Notes: generated by a model not told the origin, from the letters alone. A stretch of DNA of 11,207 nt from Bacteroidota bacterium (GCA_023392575.1 JAEVYV010000038.1:1-11207); one strand, 5' to 3'. Shown: positions 1 through 6,244, counted from the stretch's first letter. Program-made: numbers and translations.

Positions 1-104
1 TCAAGATTCCCGTGAAATTTATTGGTGTGGGTGAAAAAATGGAAGACCTTTTGGTTTTCGATAAACACGAATTTGTGGATAGTTTGTTTAGCCTGGGTAA
101 ATAG
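1..104 (+). CDS. ftsY: Signal recognition particle receptor FtsY, C-terminal end (partial)
   Basis: Only the last 33 residues are present, read from base 3 to a TAG stop at 102-104; the start lies left of the window. The fragment reads IGVGEKMEDLLVFD followed by HEFVDSLF, which is the closing segment of the GTPase NG domain of FtsY-type SRP GTPases (GVGE...DL..F....FVDS.F). FtsY is the membrane-associated receptor that docks SRP-bound ribosomes at the Sec translocon. Ffh shares the fold, but Ffh continues into a methionine-rich M domain, whereas this protein ends at once, as FtsY does. A likely intrinsic terminator overlaps the stop codon. In many Bacteroidota ftsY is closely followed by rimO; here rimO lies about 2 kb downstream. 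Confidence 0.88.
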   Translation, partial: KIPVKFIGVGEKMEDLLVFDKHEFVDSLFSLGK

Positions 105-116
105 TCAGGCTTTTTG
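90..116 (+). terminator. Intrinsic terminator of ftsY, overlapping both stop codons
   Basis: AGCCTG (90-95) and CAGGCT (106-111) form a perfect 6-bp stem around a 10-base loop, followed directly by a T run (111-115). The TAG stop of ftsY (102-104) lies in the loop, and the complement of the nhaA TGA stop (105-107) spans the end of the loop and the start of the 3' arm. Read on the minus strand, the hairpin is followed by A-rich sequence, so it should serve ftsY rather than nhaA. The stem is short, hence moderate confidence. Confidence 0.6.
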
Positions 117-1268
117 CTTGGGCAGCAAAAACAAAATTCCCAGGCCAACAACCGTTGCGGTTAAGGAAGCCAGCAGAACCGCCACCTTGGAAAACTGCAC
201 CATTGCCACATCGGAAAAAGCAAGGTTTGAAATAAAAATAGACATGGTGAAGCCAATTCCCGCCAATACACCGGCACCGGTCAGATGTTTCCAGTTTGCA
301 TTCTGAGGAAGAACCGCTGCTTTGGTCTTCACCAGTATCCAGCAAAACAGCAATATCCCGATTGGTTTGCCCAGCACCAATCCCAAAATAATCCCAAGGC
401 TGTTTCCAGACCCCATTTCCGAAATCCAGCCTTCCGAAAGAAGAATGCCGGTATTCGCCAGGGCAAAGATGGGAAGTATGATAAAGGCTACCGGTTTATG
501 CAGAACATGCTGCAAAAGATAAGAAGGATTGGTAGCATCGTTTTTACTGAAGGGAACGGCAATAGCCAATAAAACCCCCGTAATGGTAGCATGCACGCCG
601 GATTGCAGCATGCAATACCACATGATAACTCCGGGAATCAAATAAAAAATCAGGCGTTTTACGCCCAGCTTATTTAAAACCATTAACAAGGCAAATATGC
701 CTAAAGCGGCTCCCAGAAAGCCCCAGGAAAGGCCGCTGTTGTAGAAGAGTGCAATTACAAGAATCGCCCCCAGATCATCAATAATAGCCAGAGCTGTTAA
801 AAATATTTTCAGGGAGAAAGGCACCCTGTTGCCGGCCAATGCCATCATGCCCAGGGCAAACGCAATATCGGTTGCCATCGGAATGCCAAAGCCGGAGGTG
901 TTTCCCGAATTCCAGTTGACCAAGAGATAAATACCGGCGGGCACCAGCATGCCACCCACGGCAGCGCCAATGGGCAGGATGGCGTTTTTGAAACTCGTCA
1001 ATTCTCCTTTGTATAACTCCCTTTCAATTTCCAATCCCACCAGCAGAAAGAAAATAGTCATTAATCCATCATTGATCCAATGCTCCACCGAATAATCCAG
1101 GTTCACAGAAGCAAAGGAAAGATCCAGTTTTGAATGCCAGAAATGGCTGTATGCTTCCCCATAACTACCATTGGCAATGACTAAAGAAATGATGGTGCAG
1201 GCTAATAATATAAGACCCCCAACTTTTTCACTATTAAAAAAATCCCGGAACAATTTTGTAATGATCAT
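105..1268 (-). CDS. nhaA: Na+/H+ antiporter NhaA
   Basis: This is a full-length 387-residue NhaA, an inner-membrane electrogenic antiporter that expels Na+ (or Li+) in exchange for protons and supports pH and salt homeostasis. The family's diagnostic residues are visible: ATDIAFALG with Asp134 (ion-binding Asp of TM IV), IIDDLGAI with Asp164/Asp165 (TM V ion-binding pair, equal to D163/D164 of E. coli), FFLLVGLEIERE with Glu80/Glu82 in the pH-sensing region, and LGKPIGI with Lys301 (equal to K300). About 12 hydrophobic segments span the protein. The ATG at 1266-1268 has AAGG a few bases upstream. A weak promoter candidate, TAACTTTA on the minus strand (complement of 1293-1300), lies about 25 bases before the start. 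The gene converges with ftsY with no spacer and diverges from the barrel gene at 1491. Confidence 0.96.
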   Translation of the reverse strand: MIITKLFRDFFNSEKVGGLILLACTIISLVIANGSYGEAYSHFWHSKLDLSFASVNLDYSVEHWINDGLMTIFFLLVGLEIERELYKGELTSFKNAILPIGAAVGGMLVPAGIYLLVNWNSGNTSGFGIPMATDIAFALGMMALAGNRVPFSLKIFLTALAIIDDLGAILVIALFYNSGLSWGFLGAALGIFALLMVLNKLGVKRLIFYLIPGVIMWYCMLQSGVHATITGVLLAIAVPFSKNDATNPSYLLQHVLHKPVAFIILPIFALANTGILLSEGWISEMGSGNSLGIILGLVLGKPIGILLFCWILVKTKAAVLPQNANWKHLTGAGVLAGIGFTMSIFISNLAFSDVAMVQFSKVAVLLASLTATVVGLGILFLLPKQKA

Positions 1269-1363
1269 AATGCCTTTTTGATATAGCCGGGGTAAAGTTA
1301 TTGGCTATATTCAGAGCAGAAATAAAATAATCGACAAAGATTTCGGGCATCACCTCACCTTTA

Positions 1364-1380
1364 AATTCAACAATTGAATT
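1364..1380. repeat. Inverted repeat AATTCAA-caa-TTGAATT, possible operator
   Basis: Two perfect 7-base arms (1364-1370 and 1374-1380) are separated by 3 bases, between the divergent nhaA and barrel genes. The dimension suits a dimeric regulator, but the sequence is AT-rich and short enough to occur by chance. No regulator gene is nearby. Confidence 0.3.
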
Positions 1381-1388
1381 CAGAGAAA

Positions 1389-1407
1389 TTACAACCGGCT
1401 CTTGTAA
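1389..1407. repeat. Inverted repeat TTACAA-N7-TTGTAA, possible operator
   Basis: Perfect 6-base arms (1389-1394 and 1402-1407) flank a GC-rich 7-base spacer. The dyad lies 24 bases upstream of the -33 element of the barrel promoter, a plausible position for an activator or shared regulator. It is only 8 bases from the neighbouring dyad at 1364-1380. The function is inferred from position and symmetry only. Confidence 0.33.
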
Positions 1408-1430
1408 ATGGAGAATTCATGTAACGGATC

Positions 1431-1461
1431 TTGGATTGAAATCAACTCATCCTTAGTTTTG
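1431..1461 (+). promoter_or_regulatory. Bacteroidota-type promoter of the barrel gene
   Basis: TAGTTTTG at 1454-1461 fits the Bacteroidota -7 consensus TAnnTTTG exactly, and TTG at 1431-1433 lies 20 bases upstream, within the usual spacing for the -33 box. Transcription would begin near 1467, giving a leader of about 24 bases without an obvious Shine-Dalgarno sequence. Confidence 0.6.
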
Positions 1462-1490
1462 CCCTTCAAAATTTAAACTCTTAACAGCTT

Positions 1491-1984
1491 ATGTTGAAGA
1501 AACTACTATCAATCTCGTTGTGCCTGGCTTTATTACAATTTGGATTTACCCAGCAGGCACAGGCCCAGAAAACTTCTACCGGAACCTATTACAACAACGC
1601 CGTTGGTATTCGTCTGGATTTTGGCAGTGGCGGCAGTGAGTTCGGTTTTTCCGGAAAGCACTTTTTTACACAGAACCATGCAGGAGAAGCCCAATTGCTT
1701 TTTGGCAGCAGCGTTACCTACCTGGGCTTAGAGTACCAGTATCATGCCCCATTAAAAATGCACAAGGACTGCAATGGTATGCCGGTGTGGGTCCGATGTT
1801 TGCTTTTTATTCCGGCGGTTCGGATATCTTCCTCCGGCCGATAGGCGGTCTTGATTACAAACTGGACAATGCCCCGATTAACTTTTCTTTTGACTGGCGT
1901 CCTACGCTCCGGCTGACGCATACGGAATGGGGTAACAAGTTTGAAGGTGGCCGGTTTGGATTGGCGGCCCGTTACACTTTCTAA
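1491..1984 (+). CDS. Small outer-membrane beta-barrel protein, split by a one-base frameshift
   Basis: Residues 1-24 form a signal peptide (MLKKLLSISLC... ending AQA-Q). The rest alternates short polar and aromatic strands, as in small porin-like barrels, and the product ends in ARYTF, a typical C-terminal aromatic beta-signal for outer-membrane insertion. Read straight, the frame runs only to 1844, with an unlikely Cys/Arg-rich end after residue 89. Shifting back one base at the five-A run 1754-1758 restores a continuous barrel sequence (PLKNAQGLQWYAGVGPM and onward) to the TAA at 1982-1984, giving about 164 residues in all. The downstream half shows no other damage. The cause is most simply a lost A (sequencing error or recent mutation); programmed slippage on so short a run is less likely. 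Substrate and role are unknown. A good promoter precedes it and a terminator follows. Confidence 0.75.
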
Positions 1985-2005
1985 GGAATCTATCTTATTG
2001 CATAC

Positions 2006-2035
2006 AAGCCCTGCCTTTTGGCGGGGCTTTTTATT
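2006..2035 (+). terminator. Intrinsic terminator after the barrel gene
   Basis: AAGCCCTGCC (2006-2015) pairs with GGCGGGGCTT (2020-2029), with a single T-G wobble, around a TTTT loop, and a T-rich tract follows. It ends the barrel transcript and separates it from rimO. Confidence 0.85.
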
Positions 2036-2061
2036 GTTATGTAAAAATTAAACCACCCAGA

Positions 2062-2090
2062 TTTTGCCCGAACATGAATCTGTACCTTTG
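2062..2090 (+). promoter_or_regulatory. rimO promoter placed almost on the start codon
   Basis: TACCTTTG at 2083-2090 matches TAnnTTTG exactly. TTTTG at 2062-2066 is a possible -33 box, with a spacer of 16 bases that is slightly short. The -7 box ends 8 bases before the rimO ATG, so transcription should begin within a few bases of it and the mRNA would have almost no leader. Confidence 0.6.
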
Positions 2091-2098
2091 CGCCTCGC

Positions 2099-3406
2099 AT
2101 GAAAGCAAAGACTCTTAAAAAAGACAAGGTTAACATCATTACACTTGGTTGCAGTAAGAACATGGTAGATAGCGAGGTTCTGAGTGGGCAGCTCAAGGCC
2201 AACGATATTGATGTGGTGCACGAAAGTGGCAAAAAAGACCACAATATTGTTATTGTCAATACCTGTGGTTTTATAGACAAGGCCAAGGAGGAAAGTGTTA
2301 ATACCATTCTTGACCAGGTGAACCTAAAGCAAAAAGGTAAACTGGATAAAGTATATGTTACGGGTTGTTTAAGCCAGCGTTACCGCGAGGATCTGGAGCA
2401 AAGCATTCCGGAGGTGGATGCCTGGTTTGGCACCATGGAATTGCCGCTCATCTTAAAAAAATTTGAAGCCGATTATAAAAGTGAATTGTTAGGCGAACGC
2501 CTGCTGGCTACCCCGCAGCACTATGCCTATTTGAAAATTTCGGAAGGATGCAACCGCACCTGTGCCTTTTGTGCGATTCCCCTGATGCGGGGCCAGCATG
2601 TGAGCCGTTCCATTGATGATTTGGTAAAGGAAGCGGAAAGTTTGGCCCGGCGTGGTGTAAAAGAGATCATGCTGATTGCACAAGAGCTGACGTACTATGG
2701 ATTGGACCTGTATAAAAAACGAATGTTGTCCGATCTTTTAAAGAGATTAAGCGATGTTCCGGGCATTGAATGGATCCGCTTGCATTATGCCTATCCGCAT
2801 AAATTTCCTTTGGACATTTTGGAGGTGATGCGGGAACGGGAAAACATTTGCAATTACCTGGATATGCCCCTGCAGCATGCGGCCGATAATATGCTCAAAG
2901 CCATGCGCCGTCAAATTACCAGAGCCGAAATGGAAGACCTCGTTCAGCAGGTTCGGGAAAGGGTTCCCGGTATTTGTTTGCGTACTACGTTGATTACAGG
3001 TTTCCCGGGTGAAACGCTGGATGATGTGGAAGAGTTGAAAGGCTTTTTGGAACGGCAGCGGTTCGACCGGGTGGGTATTTTCACCTATTCGCATGAAGAA
3101 AACACTTCGGCCCATGACCTGGCGGATGATGTGCCGGCAGAAGAAAAACAAAGAAGAGCCGAAGACATCATGGCGGTACAACAGGAGATCAGCTATGAAA
3201 AAAACCAGGAAAAAGTAGGACAAACCTTTAAAGTATTGGTGGATAAAAAAGAAGCCGGCCGTTATTTGGGGCGTACGGAGTTTGATAGTGTGGAGGTCGA
3301 TAATGAAGTGGTTATTGCAGCTGATAAAAAGCTACCCATCGGGGAGTTTGTAAACGTAAAAATTACAAAGGCTTACGATTACGATCTGGAAGGAATTGTG
3401 GTTTAA
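2099..3406 (+). CDS. rimO: Ribosomal protein S12 methylthiotransferase RimO
   Basis: This 435-residue radical-SAM enzyme adds a methylthio group to a conserved aspartate of ribosomal protein S12. The N-terminal methylthiotransferase domain carries its cluster ligands Cys18 (TLGCSKN), Cys56 (NTCGF) and Cys90 (TGCLS). The radical-SAM core has the CxxxCxxC motif Cys151-Cys155-Cys158 (EGCNRTCAFC), and a C-terminal TRAM domain (about 372-435) supplies substrate binding. The NTCGFI and LGCSKN forms favour RimO over the tRNA-modifying MiaB. The start at 2099 fits the family N-terminus (short basic stretch, then VNIITLGCSKN), and no in-frame extension is needed. The gene is monocistronic as far as can be seen: terminator before, bidirectional terminator after. 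Confidence 0.96.
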   Translation: MKAKTLKKDKVNIITLGCSKNMVDSEVLSGQLKANDIDVVHESGKKDHNIVIVNTCGFIDKAKEESVNTILDQVNLKQKGKLDKVYVTGCLSQRYREDLEQSIPEVDAWFGTMELPLILKKFEADYKSELLGERLLATPQHYAYLKISEGCNRTCAFCAIPLMRGQHVSRSIDDLVKEAESLARRGVKEIMLIAQELTYYGLDLYKKRMLSDLLKRLSDVPGIEWIRLHYAYPHKFPLDILEVMRERENICNYLDMPLQHAADNMLKAMRRQITRAEMEDLVQQVRERVPGICLRTTLITGFPGETLDDVEELKGFLERQRFDRVGIFTYSHEENTSAHDLADDVPAEEKQRRAEDIMAVQQEISYEKNQEKVGQTFKVLVDKKEAGRYLGRTEFDSVEVDNEVVIAADKKLPIGEFVNVKITKAYDYDLEGIVV

Positions 3407-3441
3407 AAAAGAAGCCCTTTCAAACGAAAGGGCTTCTTTTT
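3406..3441. terminator. Bidirectional terminator between rimO and the DUF4440 gene
   Basis: A perfect 15-bp inverted repeat (3406-3420 and 3427-3441) has the GC-rich core GAAGCCCTTT/AAAGGGCTTC, A/T-run flanks and a 6-base loop (CAAACG). Both strands show a hairpin followed by T residues, so it can stop transcription from each side. Its right arm touches the stop codon of the minus-strand gene and its left arm begins at the last base of the rimO stop. Confidence 0.9.
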
Positions 3442-3949
3442 ATTTAGATGCCGTGGCTGGCATATTGGTATTCCATATATCGCGGTATATTTTCCATTGT
3501 CCGTTTTCCTGTTTCCATACCACTACGTATTTGCCTTTGTCCAGCGTTTTATTGTTGTCGCCAAACATTTCATAGGTACCTGTTTCAGCTAGCAGATCGG
3601 CATTTCCCTGCAAATCGTTTGTGGTAAGTTTGGCGTCTTTAATGCCCATGCGAAACACACTGCCCCACATGCCCAGGATGTCGTTGCCCTTGATGGGTTC
3701 GCTGTTGGCAGGCATGGCCACCGCATCGCTTGTATAAAGCGAAGCCAGCGTAGCCGAATCAGCTTTTCTTACCGCTTCTTCAAATTTTTGATTGGCATCG
3801 GCAACGGTTTTCCGGGCAGCATTCATATCAAAGCTTTGCACGGTGCTGTCGGCGTGGTTTTCTGAAGAAGAAGCTACTTTGCCTGAATCGTTAGTACAGG
3901 AGACGAAAAGAAGAACACCCGCTGCAAGCAGGTTAAGAGTTTTATTCAT
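3440..3949 (-). CDS. DUF4440/SnoaL-type (NTF2-like) putative lipoprotein
   Basis: The 169-residue product begins with a lipoprotein-type signal (MNKTLNLLAAGVLLFVSC), Cys18 being the probable lipidated residue, followed by a Ser-rich linker. Residues about 42-163 look like a single NTF2-like domain of the DUF4440/SnoaL group: a first helix (ADANQKFEEAVRKAD), then SATLASLYTSDAVAMPAN, and a closing strand set with KYVVVWKQENGQWKIYRDIW. Such domains bind small ligands or catalyse varied reactions, so no specific function can be given. It converges with rimO over a shared terminator. The upstream leader is very AT-rich, without a clear promoter or ribosome binding site. The M61 protein at the right end of the window carries a second NTF2-like domain, of a different subtype. 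Confidence 0.82.
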   Translation of the reverse strand: MNKTLNLLAAGVLLFVSCTNDSGKVASSSENHADSTVQSFDMNAARKTVADANQKFEEAVRKADSATLASLYTSDAVAMPANSEPIKGNDILGMWGSVFRMGIKDAKLTTNDLQGNADLLAETGTYEMFGDNNKTLDKGKYVVVWKQENGQWKIYRDIWNTNMPATASK

Positions 3950-4020
3950 AAAAAATAATTTGTATATAATATAAGGATTTTAAAGAAAAGGAGCAGTGCT
4001 TTTTTACCTGCTTTTGAACA

Positions 4021-4046
4021 ATTAATAAAAGAGGGCCGAAGCCCTC
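4021..4046 (-). terminator. UUCG-loop terminator of the minus-strand membrane-protein unit
   Basis: On the minus strand GAGGGC-TTCG-GCCCTC (complement of 4031-4046) makes a 6-bp GC-rich stem with a stable UUCG tetraloop, followed by TTTTATTAAT (complement of 4021-4030). It begins just 5 bases beyond the stop of the gene ending at 4052. Confidence 0.88.
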
Positions 4047-4051
4047 CCATT

Positions 4052-4627
4052 TTAATCGTCGTTATCTTCTTTTTTGTTTTTTATGTCCGGCTTTGGATTT
4101 ATGAGGCTGTCTGCATGATTCATCACTTGCCCTGTACTAGTTTCCTCATTTTCTTGCCTGGCATTTTCATTGCCGCCCTGTGCAACAAAGCCATTGCGGA
4201 TCTCCGTATGCCGGATTTGGCCGCCAAGATGTGCGGTTTGGGCCATGACCGCTGCTGAACCCAAAGCAAAAAACAGAACGGTCAGTTTGATGAGCTTTGC
4301 TAACCCCGGCAACCGGCTTACTACCAAGCCTGCCAGGGATACAATGGCGCTGATGGAGATATTCACCAGTGCAACACCGGCTGTTTTTTCGTGCCGCTCA
4401 ATTAAGTTCTCCGATACTCCCGGCAAATGTTCCACTATTTCTTCAGCGCTTTCACCGGTGAAATAAACAGGAATAGTGAATAATCCTGCCATCAAAAAAA
4501 TATGGAAAGCTGTTTTTGTAAGCGTTTCGTTCTTTTTAAAAAAAGAAACAATCAATATGACCAAACCAATAAAGGACAGAATAACAGGCACATGCGTTAG
4601 TGCCAAATGAATTTGTGAAGCGTTCAT
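4052..4627 (-). CDS. Four-helix membrane protein resembling DUF2231
   Basis: The 191-residue protein has four predicted membrane helices (about 14-30, 38-56, 84-104, 112-131) and a polar, acidic tail (about 145-191, ending KKEDNDD). The N-terminal IHLALTHVPVIL resembles the H-x4-H-x-P-I/V opening of DUF2231-type membrane proteins. Histidines recur near helix ends: His7, His12, His42, His67, His79, His133 and His140, the last two in AHLGGQIRH. Such a pattern would fit binding of haem or a metal ion, but this is inference; no catalytic motif is present. The loop FTGESAEEIVEHLPGV between helices 2 and 3 looks strongly constrained. It lies 43 bases after the small secreted-protein gene and probably shares its transcript, ending at the UUCG terminator. 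Confidence 0.75.
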   Translation of the reverse strand: MNASQIHLALTHVPVILSFIGLVILIVSFFKKNETLTKTAFHIFLMAGLFTIPVYFTGESAEEIVEHLPGVSENLIERHEKTAGVALVNISISAIVSLAGLVVSRLPGLAKLIKLTVLFFALGSAAVMAQTAHLGGQIRHTEIRNGFVAQGGNENARQENEETSTGQVMNHADSLINPKPDIKNKKEDNDD

Positions 4628-4629
4628 AA

Positions 4630-4680
4630 CACTGTGTTTTAAAGTGAAAAATAAATGAGGCTAAAAGAAATTACACAGTG
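4630..4680. repeat. Intercistronic inverted repeat CACTGTGT...ACACAGTG
   Basis: Perfect 8-base arms (4630-4637 and 4673-4680) are 35 bases apart in the space between the two minus-strand genes. One arm overlaps the stop codon of the upstream gene and the other lies 2 bases before the ATG of the downstream gene, so pairing in the mRNA could affect translation or RNA decay. Chance occurrence cannot be excluded. Confidence 0.3.
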
Positions 4681-5042
4681 CGTGGCGGATGGAAAATGCC
4701 AAATGCCCATTGGGAAGGAAGAATGGAAACCTGCACGGGGACAGCTATTTCAGGTTTTTGAGAAACCGGTTTTCGGAGCTCTATTTTGTGAATGGAAAAA
4801 TCGGCAACAATAGAAGAGGTGCCAATCATGCTTTTGAATGGCAATTGCATGTCGTCCTTTTTGTCCTCATCTTCATGGTCACCCACATAGTGCTCTGCCA
4901 GAAAATCTAAAAGGGTGGTGGGTTCTTTCTTTTGATGCGTATAGAAATGGCTTACCAGAACCGGTAATTTCAAAAACTGTCCCAGTTCCGAATTGGCGGA
5001 AGCAAAGCTGAAAAGAAAAAATATGGCAATCAGTTTTCGCAT
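4671..5042 (-). CDS. Small secreted His/Asp-rich protein, function unknown
   Basis: I place the start at the ATG at 5040-5042, giving 123 residues, because MRKLIAIFFLFSFASA is then a proper signal peptide and AGGA lies just upstream; an ATG at 5067-5069 would add nine residues before the signal. The mature part has LPVLVSHFYTHQ (His32, His36), FLAEHYVGDHEDEDKKDD (His51, His56 and a run of acids), then MQLPFK. Small Bacteroidota proteins of this pattern (LPxLxxHYxxH, acidic/His stretch, LPFK) are familiar as uncharacterised secreted proteins; the cluster suggests metal binding, but that is only inference. It is first of a two-gene unit with the four-helix membrane protein and diverges from the reductase gene. 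Confidence 0.7.
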   Translation of the reverse strand: MRKLIAIFFLFSFASANSELGQFLKLPVLVSHFYTHQKKEPTTLLDFLAEHYVGDHEDEDKKDDMQLPFKSMIGTSSIVADFSIHKIELRKPVSQKPEIAVPVQVSILPSQWAFGIFHPPRTV

Positions 5043-5119
5043 CGTTCCTAGGAAAGAGGGATAAAACAAGTTTCCGGTTGCATCGTTCCAATTTTTGAAA
5101 TGGATCTTGAGCGAATCGG

Positions 5120-5178
5120 CTTTTAAAAGGTCATCCGTTTCACCAACCGATGATTCTTTCTTTTAAATAAAGATGATT
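5120..5178. promoter_or_regulatory. Divergent control region with short direct repeats
   Basis: The 152-bp space between the divergent genes at 5042 and 5195 contains CTTTTAAA twice (5120-5127, 5160-5167; 40 bases apart, about four helical turns) and GATGATT twice (5149-5155, 5172-5178). The first copy of CTTTTAAA extends to the palindrome CTTTTAAAAG. No exact TAnnTTTG box is visible on either strand, so the promoters themselves are not placed. A regulatory role is inferred from position only. Confidence 0.25.
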
Positions 5179-5194
5179 GACCGAAATTTAGGCT

Positions 5195-6244
5195 GTGAGT
5201 ACTTTCAGCGAATTATATAAAACCATCCGGATCAAAGAGATAAAGGAAGAAATAAAAGGATTTAAACTCTTTGTGTTTAAAGATGGGCACAACATTACCT
5301 ATCAATCCGGCCAGTATTTAACCCTGGTTACCATGCACAACAAGCAGGAGGTACGCAGGTCTTATTCCATTACTTCAGCACCGATTTTGAAGGAACCCTT
5401 AAGCATTGGGGTAAAAAGAATAGAAAATGGAATTTTTTCACGCCTGCTGATCGACCATGCCCAAGTTGGTGATGAACTGGTTACGATTGGCTCGGGAGGT
5501 TTTTTTACCCTGCCCGAAAATATTCGAGATTACCAGCAACTATTCTTTTTTGCGGCCGGTAGCGGCATTACCCCCATCTATTCTTTGTTAAAAACAGCTT
5601 TGCATGAACACCCGCATTTGTCGGTTGTTTTGATTTATAGTAATGCATCGCTGCACAAAACAGCTTTTTTTCAGGAGCTGATGCAATTGAAGGAAGATTT
5701 CGGGAACCGTTTTCACCCGGAGTTTTTGTTCAGCAATGCCGCTAACTTAAGCAAAGCCCGCCTGCACCGCGATTTGTTGTTTCAATTGATCAAAACCCTG
5801 GCGGCTCCGGGTTGGGCTCAAATCCTGCACTATATCTGCGGCCCTCAATCGTATATGCGGATGTGCACCTACACATTGCAGGAGATGGGCATGCCCCACG
5901 AAAACATTCGAAAGGAAAATTTTATTATAGAAACGGTCCGGCATGCCTCCGTAGCACCGCCGGATAAGGCTGAGCACCGTGTGCAAATAGTGCTGCCCCA
6001 CAAAATGTATGAGATTGCTGTGCAGTACCCCGACACCATTTTAAGTGCAGCCAAAAAACAGGGCATTAGTTTGCCTTATAGCTGCGAAGCGGGACGCTGC
6101 GGTAATTGTGTGGCCCGTTGCACAAAAGGAACCGTCTGGCATTCGTACAACGAAGTGCTGACGGATAAAGAACTAAATAAGGGCTTGATACTTACCTGTG
6201 TGGCGTATCCCATTGGGGGCGACGTGCGGTTGGAGATTGGATAA
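5195..6244 (+). CDS. PaaE-type NAD(P)H:ferredoxin oxidoreductase with [2Fe-2S] domain
   Basis: The 349-residue protein has three modules: a flavin-binding barrel with RRSYSI (Arg55-Ser58 region, FAD), a NAD(P)H-binding domain with AAGSGITP (122-127) and ICGPQ (Cys215-Gly-Pro), and a plant-type ferredoxin domain (about 262-349) with Cys297-x4-Cys302-x2-Cys305-x29-Cys335. This order is that of PaaE/class IB oxygenase reductases, which pass electrons from NAD(P)H through FAD and the cluster to a partner protein. No oxygenase or desaturase partner is in the window, so the acceptor is unknown. The start is GTG: an in-frame TAG at 5189-5191 rules out extension, and MSTFSELYKTIRIKEI suits the family. 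No signal peptide is seen, so it should be cytoplasmic. Its 3' end overlaps the convergent M14 gene by 53 bp. Confidence 0.88.
   Translation: MSTFSELYKTIRIKEIKEEIKGFKLFVFKDGHNITYQSGQYLTLVTMHNKQEVRRSYSITSAPILKEPLSIGVKRIENGIFSRLLIDHAQVGDELVTIGSGGFFTLPENIRDYQQLFFFAAGSGITPIYSLLKTALHEHPHLSVVLIYSNASLHKTAFFQELMQLKEDFGNRFHPEFLFSNAANLSKARLHRDLLFQLIKTLAAPGWAQILHYICGPQSYMRMCTYTLQEMGMPHENIRKENFIIETVRHASVAPPDKAEHRVQIVLPHKMYEIAVQYPDTILSAAKKQGISLPYSCEAGRCGNCVARCTKGTVWHSYNEVLTDKELNKGLILTCVAYPIGGDVRLEIG

Noticed and set aside
1754..1758. Programmed ribosomal frameshift in the barrel gene
   Set aside because: The A-run is only five long, there is no proper X-XXY-YYZ slippery site and I see no clear downstream stimulatory structure; a lost base explains it more simply.
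5043..5069. Longer start (ATG at 5069) for the small secreted protein
   Set aside because: It would place nine residues before a well-formed signal peptide; AGGA precedes the ATG at 5042.
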